From NCBI GenBank assembly GCA_041484525.1, contig JBGPHT010000116.1:1-23664 (forward strand): a DNA stretch of 23,664 nt. Reading direction: 5' to 3'. The position numbers were made by a program, and so were the translations under genes. The DNA is from JBGPHT01 sp041484525. Its GTDB lineage: Bacteria > Acidobacteriota > Terriglobia > Bryobacterales > Bryobacteraceae. A model generated the notes under the pieces. That model was not told where the DNA came from, searched no databases, and saw only the letters and a list, made by a program, of their open reading frames with translations. This document shows, in pieces, positions 16,745 through 23,664 of this stretch; positions within the stretch are counted from its first letter, which is position 1, and every line of letters begins with the position of its first letter.

Positions 16745-17791
16745 ATGACCACCGCAAACAGATATCCGGCGGTTCACAACTCCTTGTGGCCGGGGTTGGT
16801 TGGGAAGGGACCCGATTCTGAGCTGCCCATCGACCTGGACACGATGCTCGATCTCACCGCGGCTGCCGAAGTGGATGGCGTCCGCTTCGACGGCGTCGAT
16901 CTGTTCCTTTCCCTGCCCCACACCGACATCGATTCGTCGGATGACGATCTCGCTCGCCTGGCGGAGAAGATCTCATCCAAAGGACTGCGCGCCGGCTCGC
17001 TCGTGGCTCCGGTGTGGCCGCCCACCGGCGGTGGTTCCGCCATGGGAGACGAAACCGAGCGCAGCCGATTCCTCACGCAAGTGAAGAAATCCTGCCGCAT
17101 CGGGCGCAAACTGCGCGACCTCGGCGTTCGCCAATATGGCATCATCCGCATCGATTCCGCCGCCAGCCCCGCCGAGTGGGCCAAGGACCCCGAAGCCAAT
17201 ACGAAGCGCATCGCGCAGACTTTCCGCGAGGCCGGGGACATCGCCGCGGATGCGGGCGAGCGGCTCGCCGCGGAGGGTGAAATCTGCTGGGCCGGCATGC
17301 ATAGTTGGCGGCGCAACGTGCAGTTGCTCGAGATGGTGGACCGTCCCAAGACCGTCGGCTTCCAGGCCGACATGGCGCACACCATGCTGTTCACCATGGG
17401 TTATAACGCGCCCGAAGATCGGCTGCTGCCCGATGGCTTCGACTGGTCCGACGGAAGCCAATTGGCAGAAGCGTATCGTAAGATGGCTGGCGCGCTGCGC
17501 CCGTGGACGTTCGATTTTCACGTCGCCCAGAACGACGGCACCGTAAAAGGCGAGGGCTCGCACGACAAGACGGGCCGCCACTGCCAGCCCTGCGACCCCA
17601 ACGGCAGACTGGATATCGTGCGCGACGCCGGCGCCTGGATGCGTGACGACACTGGACAGCCGACCCGCGCCTTCGAGCACATCTGCTGGGACGGCTGCAT
17701 GTTTCCCAACTCCGTGATGCTGAGCCCCAAGGTGTGGAACGACGTGCTCCGTGTGATGCTGGCGGTCCGCAGCCAGCATGGGTGGAACTGA
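16745..17791 (+). CDS. Sugar phosphate isomerase/epimerase-like TIM-barrel protein
   Basis: 348 residues with no signal peptide. GGAG lies about 8 bases before the ATG. The fold is the xylose-isomerase-like (AP endonuclease 2) TIM barrel. Candidate metal ligands in order are E179 (GEICWAGMHSW), D209 with H212 (QADMAHT), H259 (DFHVAQNDG) and E311 (FEHICWDG), matching the E-D-H-E layout of the superfamily. A short polar segment with SHDKTGRHCQPCD (about 272-284) lies between the last two. Members isomerise or epimerise sugars or keto-sugars. Beside a Gfo/Idh/MocA oxidoreductase and a DUF1080 protein, a role in 3-keto-sugar metabolism is inferred. First gene of a LacI-controlled operon. Confidence 0.8.
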   Translation: MTTANRYPAVHNSLWPGLVGKGPDSELPIDLDTMLDLTAAAEVDGVRFDGVDLFLSLPHTDIDSSDDDLARLAEKISSKGLRAGSLVAPVWPPTGGGSAMGDETERSRFLTQVKKSCRIGRKLRDLGVRQYGIIRIDSAASPAEWAKDPEANTKRIAQTFREAGDIAADAGERLAAEGEICWAGMHSWRRNVQLLEMVDRPKTVGFQADMAHTMLFTMGYNAPEDRLLPDGFDWSDGSQLAEAYRKMAGALRPWTFDFHVAQNDGTVKGEGSHDKTGRHCQPCDPNGRLDIVRDAGAWMRDDTGQPTRAFEHICWDGCMFPNSVMLSPKVWNDVLRVMLAVRSQHGWN

Positions 17792-17792
17792 G

Positions 17793-18959
17793 ATGAAGAA
17801 CCTCAACATCGGGATGGTCGGATATGGGTTCATGGGGCGCACCCATTCCAACGCGTTCTCGCAGGTTAACCATTTCTTTGATGTCCCCTACCGGCCGGTG
17901 CTGAAGGCCGTGTGCGCCCGCAACGCGGAGCGCGCCAATGCCTTCGCGGCCAAGTGGGGCTACGAGTCGGTCGAGCCGGACTGGCGGAAATTGGTGGAGT
18001 CGCCCGAGATCGATCTCATCGACATCGCCAGCCCCAACGACACCCACGCGGAAATCGCGATCGCCGCCGCCAAAGCCGGCAAGATGGTGATGTGCGAGAA
18101 GCCGCTCGGGCGCAACGCCGCCGAATCGGAAGCCATGACTGCCGCCGTACACGCTGCCGGCGTGCCCAACATGGTGTGGTACAACTACCGGCGTGTTCCC
18201 GCCGTCACCCTCGCCAAGCAAATGATCGACGAGGGACGCCTGGGGAAGATCTTCCACTACCGCGCCAAGTTTCTTCAAGACTGGACCATCTCGAGCGATC
18301 TGCCGCAGGGCGGCGAAGGGCTGTGGCGGCTCGACGTGAGCGTCGCCGGCAGCGGTGTCACCGGCGACTTGCTGGCGCACTGCATCGATTCCGCGATGTG
18401 GTTGAACGGGCCGATCGTCGAAGTGTCCGCCATGACCGAGACGTTCATCAAGAGCCGCAAGCACAATATCACCGGCAAGGTGGAGCCGGTGGGAATCGAC
18501 GACGCCAGCCTGTTCCTGGCGCGCTTTCAGAACGGTTCGCTCGCCACCTTCGAAGCCACGCGCTACGCCCGCGGGCATAAGGCGCTCTACACGCTCGAGA
18601 TCAACGGCGAGAACGCTTCCATCCAATGGGACCTGCACGACCTACACCGCCTGCAGTACTTCGACCACAACGACGAAGCGCGCGCGCGCGGCTGGAGGAG
18701 CCTCCACATCACGGATGGCGATCATCCTTATATGAAGCACTGGTGGGTGCCCGGTTTGCAGATCGGCTACGAGCACACCTTCATCCACCAGGTGGCCGAT
18801 TTCCTCGGCGCCCTGGGCGAAGGCCGCAGCGCTGCGCCCACTTTCGCCGAGGCCCTGCTCACGGATTATGTGACCGATGCCGTCCTCGCGTCGGCCGCCA
18901 ATCGAACCTGGGTTACCGTCCGCTCCGGAGTCACTGATGCAACTTCAAATCACACGTAA
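17793..18959 (+). CDS. Gfo/Idh/MocA-family oxidoreductase
   Basis: 388 residues from ATG 17793, one base after the preceding stop; GGTGGAAC supplies a weak ribosome site. An earlier in-frame ATG at 17778 would add five residues. The N-terminal Rossmann motif GMVGYGFMG (7-15) binds NAD(P), and CEKPLG (101-106) carries the family's catalytic Lys of the EKP motif. The C-terminal alpha/beta domain contains GDLLAHCIDSAMWL, with the conserved Asp/His pair region. No signal peptide or Tat motif is present, so it is cytoplasmic. It probably oxidises or reduces a sugar hydroxyl, possibly at C3. Its 3' end overlaps the DUF1080 gene by 23 bases. Confidence 0.88.
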   Translation: MKNLNIGMVGYGFMGRTHSNAFSQVNHFFDVPYRPVLKAVCARNAERANAFAAKWGYESVEPDWRKLVESPEIDLIDIASPNDTHAEIAIAAAKAGKMVMCEKPLGRNAAESEAMTAAVHAAGVPNMVWYNYRRVPAVTLAKQMIDEGRLGKIFHYRAKFLQDWTISSDLPQGGEGLWRLDVSVAGSGVTGDLLAHCIDSAMWLNGPIVEVSAMTETFIKSRKHNITGKVEPVGIDDASLFLARFQNGSLATFEATRYARGHKALYTLEINGENASIQWDLHDLHRLQYFDHNDEARARGWRSLHITDGDHPYMKHWWVPGLQIGYEHTFIHQVADFLGALGEGRSAAPTFAEALLTDYVTDAVLASAANRTWVTVRSGVTDATSNHT

Positions 18960-19683
18960 GGCAGTATCCATCGGCTGTTCGCTCGCCCTCGTCATTTGTC
19001 TGCACGCGCAGCAGCGAGGTGGCGGCGGCGGCCGCGGCCCCACCATTCCGCCCCTCGAAGAATCGGGCTTCACGCCGATCTTCGACGGCAAGTCTCTGGC
19101 TGGCTGGGACGGCGAACCGGGCTTCTGGCGCGTGGAAGATGGCGCCCTTGTCGGGCAAACCCTTACCGACAAGCAGCCCGCCCAGAATACCTTTCTGATC
19201 TGGCGCGGCGGCAGTCCGGCCGATTTCGAATTGAGGCTGCAATACCGCCTTACGGGATTCAACAGCGGTATCCAGTTCCGCAGCGTCGAACTCCCCGATC
19301 TCAAGTGGGCCATGAAGGGCTACCAGGCCGACATGGATGGCGAGCAGCGGTATACCGGCCAGATTTACGAAGAACGCGGCCGCGGCTTCCTGGCAATGCG
19401 CGGCCAGTTTACCTATATCGGCGACGGCAAGAAACCCGCTCTTGTGGGCGCGCTGGGCGACGGCGAAGAGCTGAAGAAGCTGATCAACGCCGACGGCTGG
19501 AACGACCTCCACCTCATCGTGCGCGGCAACAACCTGGTGCAGTTGCTCAACGGGCGCGTCATGAGCGCGCTGATCGACGACGATACCACCGGCCGCAAAA
19601 TGGACGGACTCATCGGAATTCAGTGTCACCGCGGGCCTCCCATGAAAATCGAGGCTAAGAATATCCGCCTGAAAAAGTTGTAG
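18937..19683 (+). CDS. Exported DUF1080 / 3-keto-disaccharide hydrolase domain protein
   Basis: 248 residues. A signal peptide (about 1-24, ending LHAQ) is followed by a Gly/Arg-rich linker (RGGGGGRG). One DUF1080 jelly-roll domain fills the remainder: GFTPIFDGKSLAGWDG (about 44-59), FWRVEDGALVGQ, FELRLQYRL, NSGIQFRS, WNDLHLIVRGNNLVQLLNG and GLIGIQCHRGPPMKIEAKNI. DUF1080 (3keto-disac_hyd) proteins cleave 3-keto-glycosides. The gene starts inside the end of the oxidoreductase gene, so the two are probably translationally coupled. Unlike its operon partners it is exported, so its substrate would be met outside the cytoplasm. Confidence 0.85.
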   Translation: MQLQITRKAVSIGCSLALVICLHAQQRGGGGGRGPTIPPLEESGFTPIFDGKSLAGWDGEPGFWRVEDGALVGQTLTDKQPAQNTFLIWRGGSPADFELRLQYRLTGFNSGIQFRSVELPDLKWAMKGYQADMDGEQRYTGQIYEERGRGFLAMRGQFTYIGDGKKPALVGALGDGEELKKLINADGWNDLHLIVRGNNLVQLLNGRVMSALIDDDTTGRKMDGLIGIQCHRGPPMKIEAKNIRLKKL

Positions 19684-19718
19684 CCTGTAGGTTAGCGGTC
19701 CAACTTTACCGTTAATCC

Positions 19719-20813
19719 ATGCCCAGCATCAAAAAAGTTGCGGAGGTCGCCGGTGTCTCCGTGGGCACCGTGTCGCACGTCATCACGGGATCGGTTCCGG
19801 TCAGCGAGCCGCTTCGCCTCAAGGTGCTGGCGGCTATTCAAGAGCTGAACTATCACCCCAACCACGTCGCACGCAGTTTGAAGACGAGCAAGACGCGGAC
19901 TCTCGGGATCATGGTTCCCGACATGACCATCTCGTTCTTCCCGCAAGTCATCCGCGGCGCGGAATCGGCGGCTCGCGAGCGCGGCTACTCCCTGCTCGCA
20001 GTCAACTCGGACGATGACGCCGAGAGGCAGAAGGAGCTGCTCTCGCTGCTGCGCTCGCAACGCGTGGAGGGGATTCTACTGGTGATCGCTTCCGCTCCCA
20101 CTCCGCTCAGCCAGCTCTCGCGCATCCTCGATGCCGGCATCCCCATGGTGTGCCTGGACCGCATCCCCGATCGCGTTCCAGTCGACTCCGTTTCGGTCGA
20201 GGACCTGAGCGCCGCTGCCATGGGCGTCGAGCACCTGATCGAAATGGGCAGCCGGCGCATCGCGATTGTGACCGGCCCGCTGTCCCTCAAGAACGAGCGG
20301 CGCAGGGTCCTGGGATACAAACAGGCGCTCGATCGCGCCGGGATTGCTTCCGAGAATGACCTGATTTGGCAAGGCAACCTGCGGCCGGACGACGTGACTG
20401 CCATCTGCCGCGCGCGTCTCACAGATCCGGGTCCGAGGCCGGACGCGATTTTCTGCACCAACGGGCCGACCGCGCTCGCGGCGCTTCGCGCACTTCGCGA
20501 TCTAGGGCTGAAGACTCCCGAGGACATCGCCTTCGCCACCTTCGATGAGCTGACCGTGGATGATCTCTTCACGCCCGCCATCACCACCGTCTTGCAGCCC
20601 GCATACGATATTGGATTCCATGCCGCCGAGGTCCTGTTGAACCGCATCGAGGGCGTTTCCGCCGGCGCTGAAGCCATCACCATCCGGCTGCCAGCCACTC
20701 TGAAGGTGCGGGAATCTTCGCGCAACATGAACGCCGCGTCCCGGGTGAGCGGCGGCTCGCAGCGGCGCCGCGAATCGGCCGTGGTCGCAGGATGGCAGCC
20801 GCCCAGGCCTTAA
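19719..20813 (+). CDS. LacI-family transcriptional regulator
   Basis: 364 residues. The N-terminal helix-turn-helix (about 4-24, IKKVAEVAGVSVGTVSHVI) has recognition helix SVGTVSH. A hinge helix (about 46-56, HPNHVARSLKT) includes the Leu that LacI proteins insert at a central CG. A periplasmic-binding-protein-like effector domain follows (TLGIMVPDMTISFFPQVIRGAE, VEGILLVIAS, FCTNGPTALAALRAL, FATFDEL). Beyond the usual end at LKVRESS there is a basic tail of about 30 residues ending GWQPPRP. It is 35 bases downstream of the DUF1080 gene, probably in the same operon. The likely targets are the near-identical palindromes at 10851 and 16715. The inducer is probably a sugar. Confidence 0.92.
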   Translation: MPSIKKVAEVAGVSVGTVSHVITGSVPVSEPLRLKVLAAIQELNYHPNHVARSLKTSKTRTLGIMVPDMTISFFPQVIRGAESAARERGYSLLAVNSDDDAERQKELLSLLRSQRVEGILLVIASAPTPLSQLSRILDAGIPMVCLDRIPDRVPVDSVSVEDLSAAAMGVEHLIEMGSRRIAIVTGPLSLKNERRRVLGYKQALDRAGIASENDLIWQGNLRPDDVTAICRARLTDPGPRPDAIFCTNGPTALAALRALRDLGLKTPEDIAFATFDELTVDDLFTPAITTVLQPAYDIGFHAAEVLLNRIEGVSAGAEAITIRLPATLKVRESSRNMNAASRVSGGSQRRRESAVVAGWQPPRP

Positions 20814-20826
20814 CCGGAACACCGTT

Positions 20827-22140
20827 ATGCGCTGGCGGCTCGTCGTACTCTGCGGACTCGCTTGGCACGTTTCGGCACAGCCGTCCGAGAAATGGATCAC
20901 GAGCTGGGCGGCCTCCATGCATGGTCCATACCCCGTCGGCAATGCCTCGGCGCAGCCTGACCTGCGATTCGCATTTCCCTCCGCCGCCACCGGCGCGCAC
21001 GATCAGACCTTCCGATTGATCGTGCAGCCGGACATCTGGAGCCGGCAGACGCGTCTGCGTTTCTCGAATGCGTTCGGGACCAAGCCGGTGACGATCGATG
21101 GCGTATTTGCCGGCCTGCAGATGAGTGCGGGCGCAGGCGTGGCCGGGACGAACCAGGCGGTGCGCTTCGGCGGCAAGCCGAGCGTCACGATTCCAGCCGG
21201 CGAGTTGGTGTGGAGCGATCCCGTGCCATTGCCATTCGTACGCACGCCCGCGCAGGTGGAACTGAGCGGTCGAAAGCTCGCCGTCAGTTTTCACGTCGCG
21301 GGCGAGAGCGGCCCGATGACCTGGCACGCCAAGGCGCTGACGACGTCCTACATCACGCGGCCCGGAGCCGGCGCGAAGAGTCAGTCGGAGGATGAATCGG
21401 CGTTTCCTTTCACCACTACTTCCTGGTATTTTCTGGACGCGCTGGACATGATGGCGCCCGCGGGGACGCAGGCGATCATAGCCTTCGGCGACTCGATCAC
21501 CGACGGCACAGCGTCCACGCTGAATGGGGATGACCGTTGGCCGAACGCGATCTCACGTCGCCTGCACGCGGTTTACGGCAATCGAATTTCGGTGGTGAAT
21601 GCGGGCATTGGCGGAAATCAGGTCGTGGGACCGGCGGAGTATTCGGCGCAGAAACCTTTCGCCGGCGGGCCGTCCGCACAACAGCGGTTGGAGCGCGACG
21701 TACTCAGCCTGTCCGGCGTGTCAGCCGTGATATGGCTCGAAGGGATCAACGATTTCAGTGTCAACGCCAACGCCACGGTCGAGGCGGTCGAGGCCGGCAT
21801 GAAGAAGATCGTCGGCAGCATCCGCTCGCGAGTGCCGGGGGTGCGAATCATCGGCGCCACCGTGATCTCGGCGCTCGGCAGCACCAACGCGGCGCACGGG
21901 TCTGAGCAGGAGGATCGAAAGCGTCAGGCGCTGAACGAATTCATCCGCGCATCCGGACTCTTCGACGGAGTAGCCGACTTCGACAAAGCCACACTCGATC
22001 CGCAAACCGGCGGCCTGCGCGCGGAATTCGTGCCGGACAGCACGACGGGCGGACCTGGCGACAAGTTGCATCCCAATCGGGCCGGCTATCTCGCGATGGC
22101 AATGGCCGTCGATCTAGCCTTGCTGGTCCACGGCCGCTAA
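20827..22140 (+). CDS. Secreted SGNH/GDSL hydrolase with intact catalytic residues
   Basis: 437 residues. A signal peptide (1-17, ending HVSA/Q) is followed by an N-terminal beta domain (about 20-200) opening EKWITSWAASMHGP. The SGNH hydrolase domain then starts at IIAFGDSITDG (Ser223). The other blocks are NAGIGGNQ (Gly), EGINDFS (Asn308) and DKLHPNRAGY (Asp412, His415), so the triad is complete. The layout is that of extracellular SGNH esterases acting on acylated glycans, rhamnogalacturonan-acetylesterase-like enzymes included; the substrate is not determined. It starts 13 bases after the LacI gene and is probably co-transcribed. Contrast the degenerate SGNH protein at 4497-5258. Confidence 0.88.
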   Translation: MRWRLVVLCGLAWHVSAQPSEKWITSWAASMHGPYPVGNASAQPDLRFAFPSAATGAHDQTFRLIVQPDIWSRQTRLRFSNAFGTKPVTIDGVFAGLQMSAGAGVAGTNQAVRFGGKPSVTIPAGELVWSDPVPLPFVRTPAQVELSGRKLAVSFHVAGESGPMTWHAKALTTSYITRPGAGAKSQSEDESAFPFTTTSWYFLDALDMMAPAGTQAIIAFGDSITDGTASTLNGDDRWPNAISRRLHAVYGNRISVVNAGIGGNQVVGPAEYSAQKPFAGGPSAQQRLERDVLSLSGVSAVIWLEGINDFSVNANATVEAVEAGMKKIVGSIRSRVPGVRIIGATVISALGSTNAAHGSEQEDRKRQALNEFIRASGLFDGVADFDKATLDPQTGGLRAEFVPDSTTGGPGDKLHPNRAGYLAMAMAVDLALLVHGR

Positions 22141-22144
22141 CGTA

Positions 22145-23542
22145 TCAAGGAGCAGACAGGCTGGCGCGCACGCAGCCTCTCAGTTCCAACTCCGGTCGCA
22201 ACTCCACGTACCGATCCAGCAGCGGCCGGTACAATTCACGCTTACCCGGCGGCGGCACTTCGTAGATCTCATGGATGAGGGCCGCCTCCATGTCAGGCGT
22301 CAGCAGGATCACGTCAGCCGGATGAAATCCCGGGCCCAGGCGGCGCCACCATTGCACGTGCGGAAACGTTCGCAGATACCACGGCAGCGGCCAGAGATTC
22401 TCCGCGCCTATCACCTGAATGAGCATGTCGTTACCCTGCGGATGGTTCCGCGCGAGTTTCTCAATGCTGTCCCGCGCCGCATACACGTCCCGCCCTGTCT
22501 GCGCGTACGCATATGGATTCCGGGGGTCCGACGAAAAAGGAAACGACGTGCGCCATGCCTGAAAGCCAAGATGCAACCCGCCCACTAGGAGCACACACGC
22601 GACAGCGACGCGTAACGATCCGCGCAACGCTTCGAGCAGCCCGACGGCGCCCGCGCCTGCCAGTAGAATCATCGCGCCGAGCGGCCCCAGCATACACCAC
22701 GGCGTCTTGTACGGAATCAGCGAGTACGCCAGCGTGATGGCGCCGGCATACACGGCCAGGAACCGCAGCAACCGGGCGTCCGACGATCCTCTCGCGATCG
22801 CCGGAATTACACCCACGATCGCCAGAGCGACAATCAACCCCTCGCTCCAGATCGGTCCGCCGCCATCATGCCGCCAAGTGAGTAGCGACAAATAATAGTT
22901 CCACGGATGGCGGTGCCCGGACGCGCGGAATGCACGTTGCGAGTAGTCGATCGCCGCCCGCCAGGTATCCGCGAATCCGAGCAGCGCCAGCGGAATCAGC
23001 ACGGCGATGGCGAGCGCCGCCGCGCAGTGCCACACCCTGTGCGGCCTTCGGCGAACCGTAACGGCGAGCGCCACCAGCATGCACCCGATCGCGATCGCGG
23101 CGGTCTCTTTCGCGGCAAACATCAGTCCCGCGCTTGTGCCTGCGGCGATTGCCCACAGAGCTTTGCCGCTGCGCGCGTAGCGGTACCCGCTGACAATCGT
23201 GGCGCACGTCAGCATAGTGAGCAGCATCTCCGGGATGTAATCGCGGCTGTAGTAAACCATGGCCGGAGAGATGGCCGTGAGAGCCCCCGCCGCGACCGCC
23301 TGCCACCGCCCGATGCCGTCCGCCAGCAGCAGCGGCATCATCGCCAGCAGCACCCCGCACAATGCCGGCACAATGCGCAGCGTGGTCTCGGTGAGTTCCA
23401 CGTACCGGTGCGCGTTCATCGCGCGCGCCGGAGCCAGCGTCAGCCAGGCCAGCGCCGGCCCGTGATAATCCCGAGGATCGTAACGATAGGAACCGGTCTC
23501 AATCAGGCCGCCGAATTTGTCCGCTAAGTGGCTATCAAACAT
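22145..23542 (-). pseudogene. TIGR03663-type membrane glycosyltransferase (GT39-like), 5' end lost
   Basis: An open frame of 465 residues remains from ATG 23542. It begins at FDSHLADKFGGLIETGSYRYDPRDYHGP in two steps, the segment that in this family follows an N-terminal membrane helix and the acidic H-x-DEA loop. That helix and the acidic catalytic motif are absent, and an in-frame stop lies upstream. About ten hydrophobic segments follow, and a soluble C-terminus with NLWPLPWYLRTFP and WWRRLGPGF. The family transfers sugars from lipid-linked donors. No ribosome site precedes the ATG, and the sequence directly upstream is the end of a transposase, so insertion of an IS has probably removed the 5' end. 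It could still be expressed as a truncated protein. Confidence 0.7.
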
Positions 23543-23550
23543 TAACTGTA

Positions 23551-23664
23551 TCAACTTCTGGGCACGAGCCTATAATTCCAATCGCCGTGAAACTTGTCTC
23601 TCCGGAGTTGGAGTTCAGCCATCTGTTGGTCGGAAACCTTGAGGCCGGCGGGATAGGTATTGGT
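23551..23664 (-). mobile_element. ISAzo13-type transposase, C-terminal end (runs off window)
   Basis: The minus-strand frame from the window edge to TGA (23553-23551) encodes 37 residues. They read TNTYPAGLKVSDQQMAEL, then QLRRDKFHGDWNYRLVPRS. The NTYP.G.KVSD..MA and FHG[DE]WNY patterns are the hallmark C-terminus of ISAzo13 (Rhodopirellula-type) DDE transposases, recalled from family knowledge. The rest of the element lies beyond the window. Its terminal inverted repeat should fall between about 23520 and 23550, but I cannot define it without the other end. A GTG frame on the plus strand at 23587 is a shadow of this gene. Confidence 0.82.

Noticed and set aside
23587..23664. Plus-strand GTG frame open to the window end, 11 bases after a TATAAT
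   Set aside because: The opposite strand encodes a recognisable ISAzo13-type transposase C-terminus through the same bases, so both the frame and the TATAAT are shadows of it.

Overview
The window is GC-rich bacterial DNA and is most likely from an Acidobacteriota member of the Bryobacterales/Solibacter type. This is inferred from gene content: a 1.2-kDa-residue-scale Oar-like TonB receptor with an N-terminal carboxypeptidase-regulatory domain, exported PQQ-like beta-propellers rich in Gly/Pro, a DUF1080 3-keto-glycoside hydrolase, many exported sugar-related enzymes, and a candidate selenoprotein. No rRNA, tRNA, CRISPR array or phage genes were seen.

Layout. (1) 249-1394 (+): an exported thioredoxin-like protein whose frame is interrupted once, by TGA at 510-512, directly after a Cys codon. 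A 7-bp hairpin with a GGUC loop (530-547) follows at the spacing of a bacterial SECIS element, so I read it as one selenoprotein gene with a vicinal Cys-Sec pair. (2) 6809 to 1407 (-): a five-gene run encoding a PQQ-like propeller, an SGNH-fold protein lacking its Ser and His, a second propeller, a cytochrome c/helix-hairpin-helix fusion and an aldose-epimerase-like enzyme. (3) 10604-6975 (-): the large TonB receptor. (4) 11049-14094 (+): three genes joined by ATGA overlaps, encoding a phosphomannose-isomerase-like cupin, a cupredoxin-type lipoprotein and a YVTN propeller lipoprotein. (5) 16535 to 14107 (-): a second TonB receptor coupled to a DoxX-family membrane protein. (6) 16745-22140 (+): TIM-barrel sugar isomerase, Gfo/Idh/MocA oxidoreductase, DUF1080 protein, LacI regulator and an intact SGNH hydrolase. 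(7) 23542-22145 (-): a TIGR03663-type membrane glycosyltransferase that lacks its N-terminus and abuts the 3' end of an ISAzo13-type transposase running off the window.

How it may work together. The LacI gene ends a sugar operon that looks like the oxidative 3-keto-glycoside route: dehydrogenase, DUF1080 enzyme and TIM-barrel isomerase. Two LacI-type palindromes that match at 13 of 14 bases when read in the direction of transcription sit just downstream of TTGACA-type promoters. One lies before the isomerase operon (16715-16728) and one before the large TonB receptor (10851-10864). This suggests one regulator couples outer-membrane uptake to cytoplasmic and periplasmic breakdown.

The two most notable points are the candidate selenoprotein with its SECIS and the two-site LacI regulon. 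Next come the degenerate SGNH protein between two propeller paralogues and the transposon-truncated glycosyltransferase.
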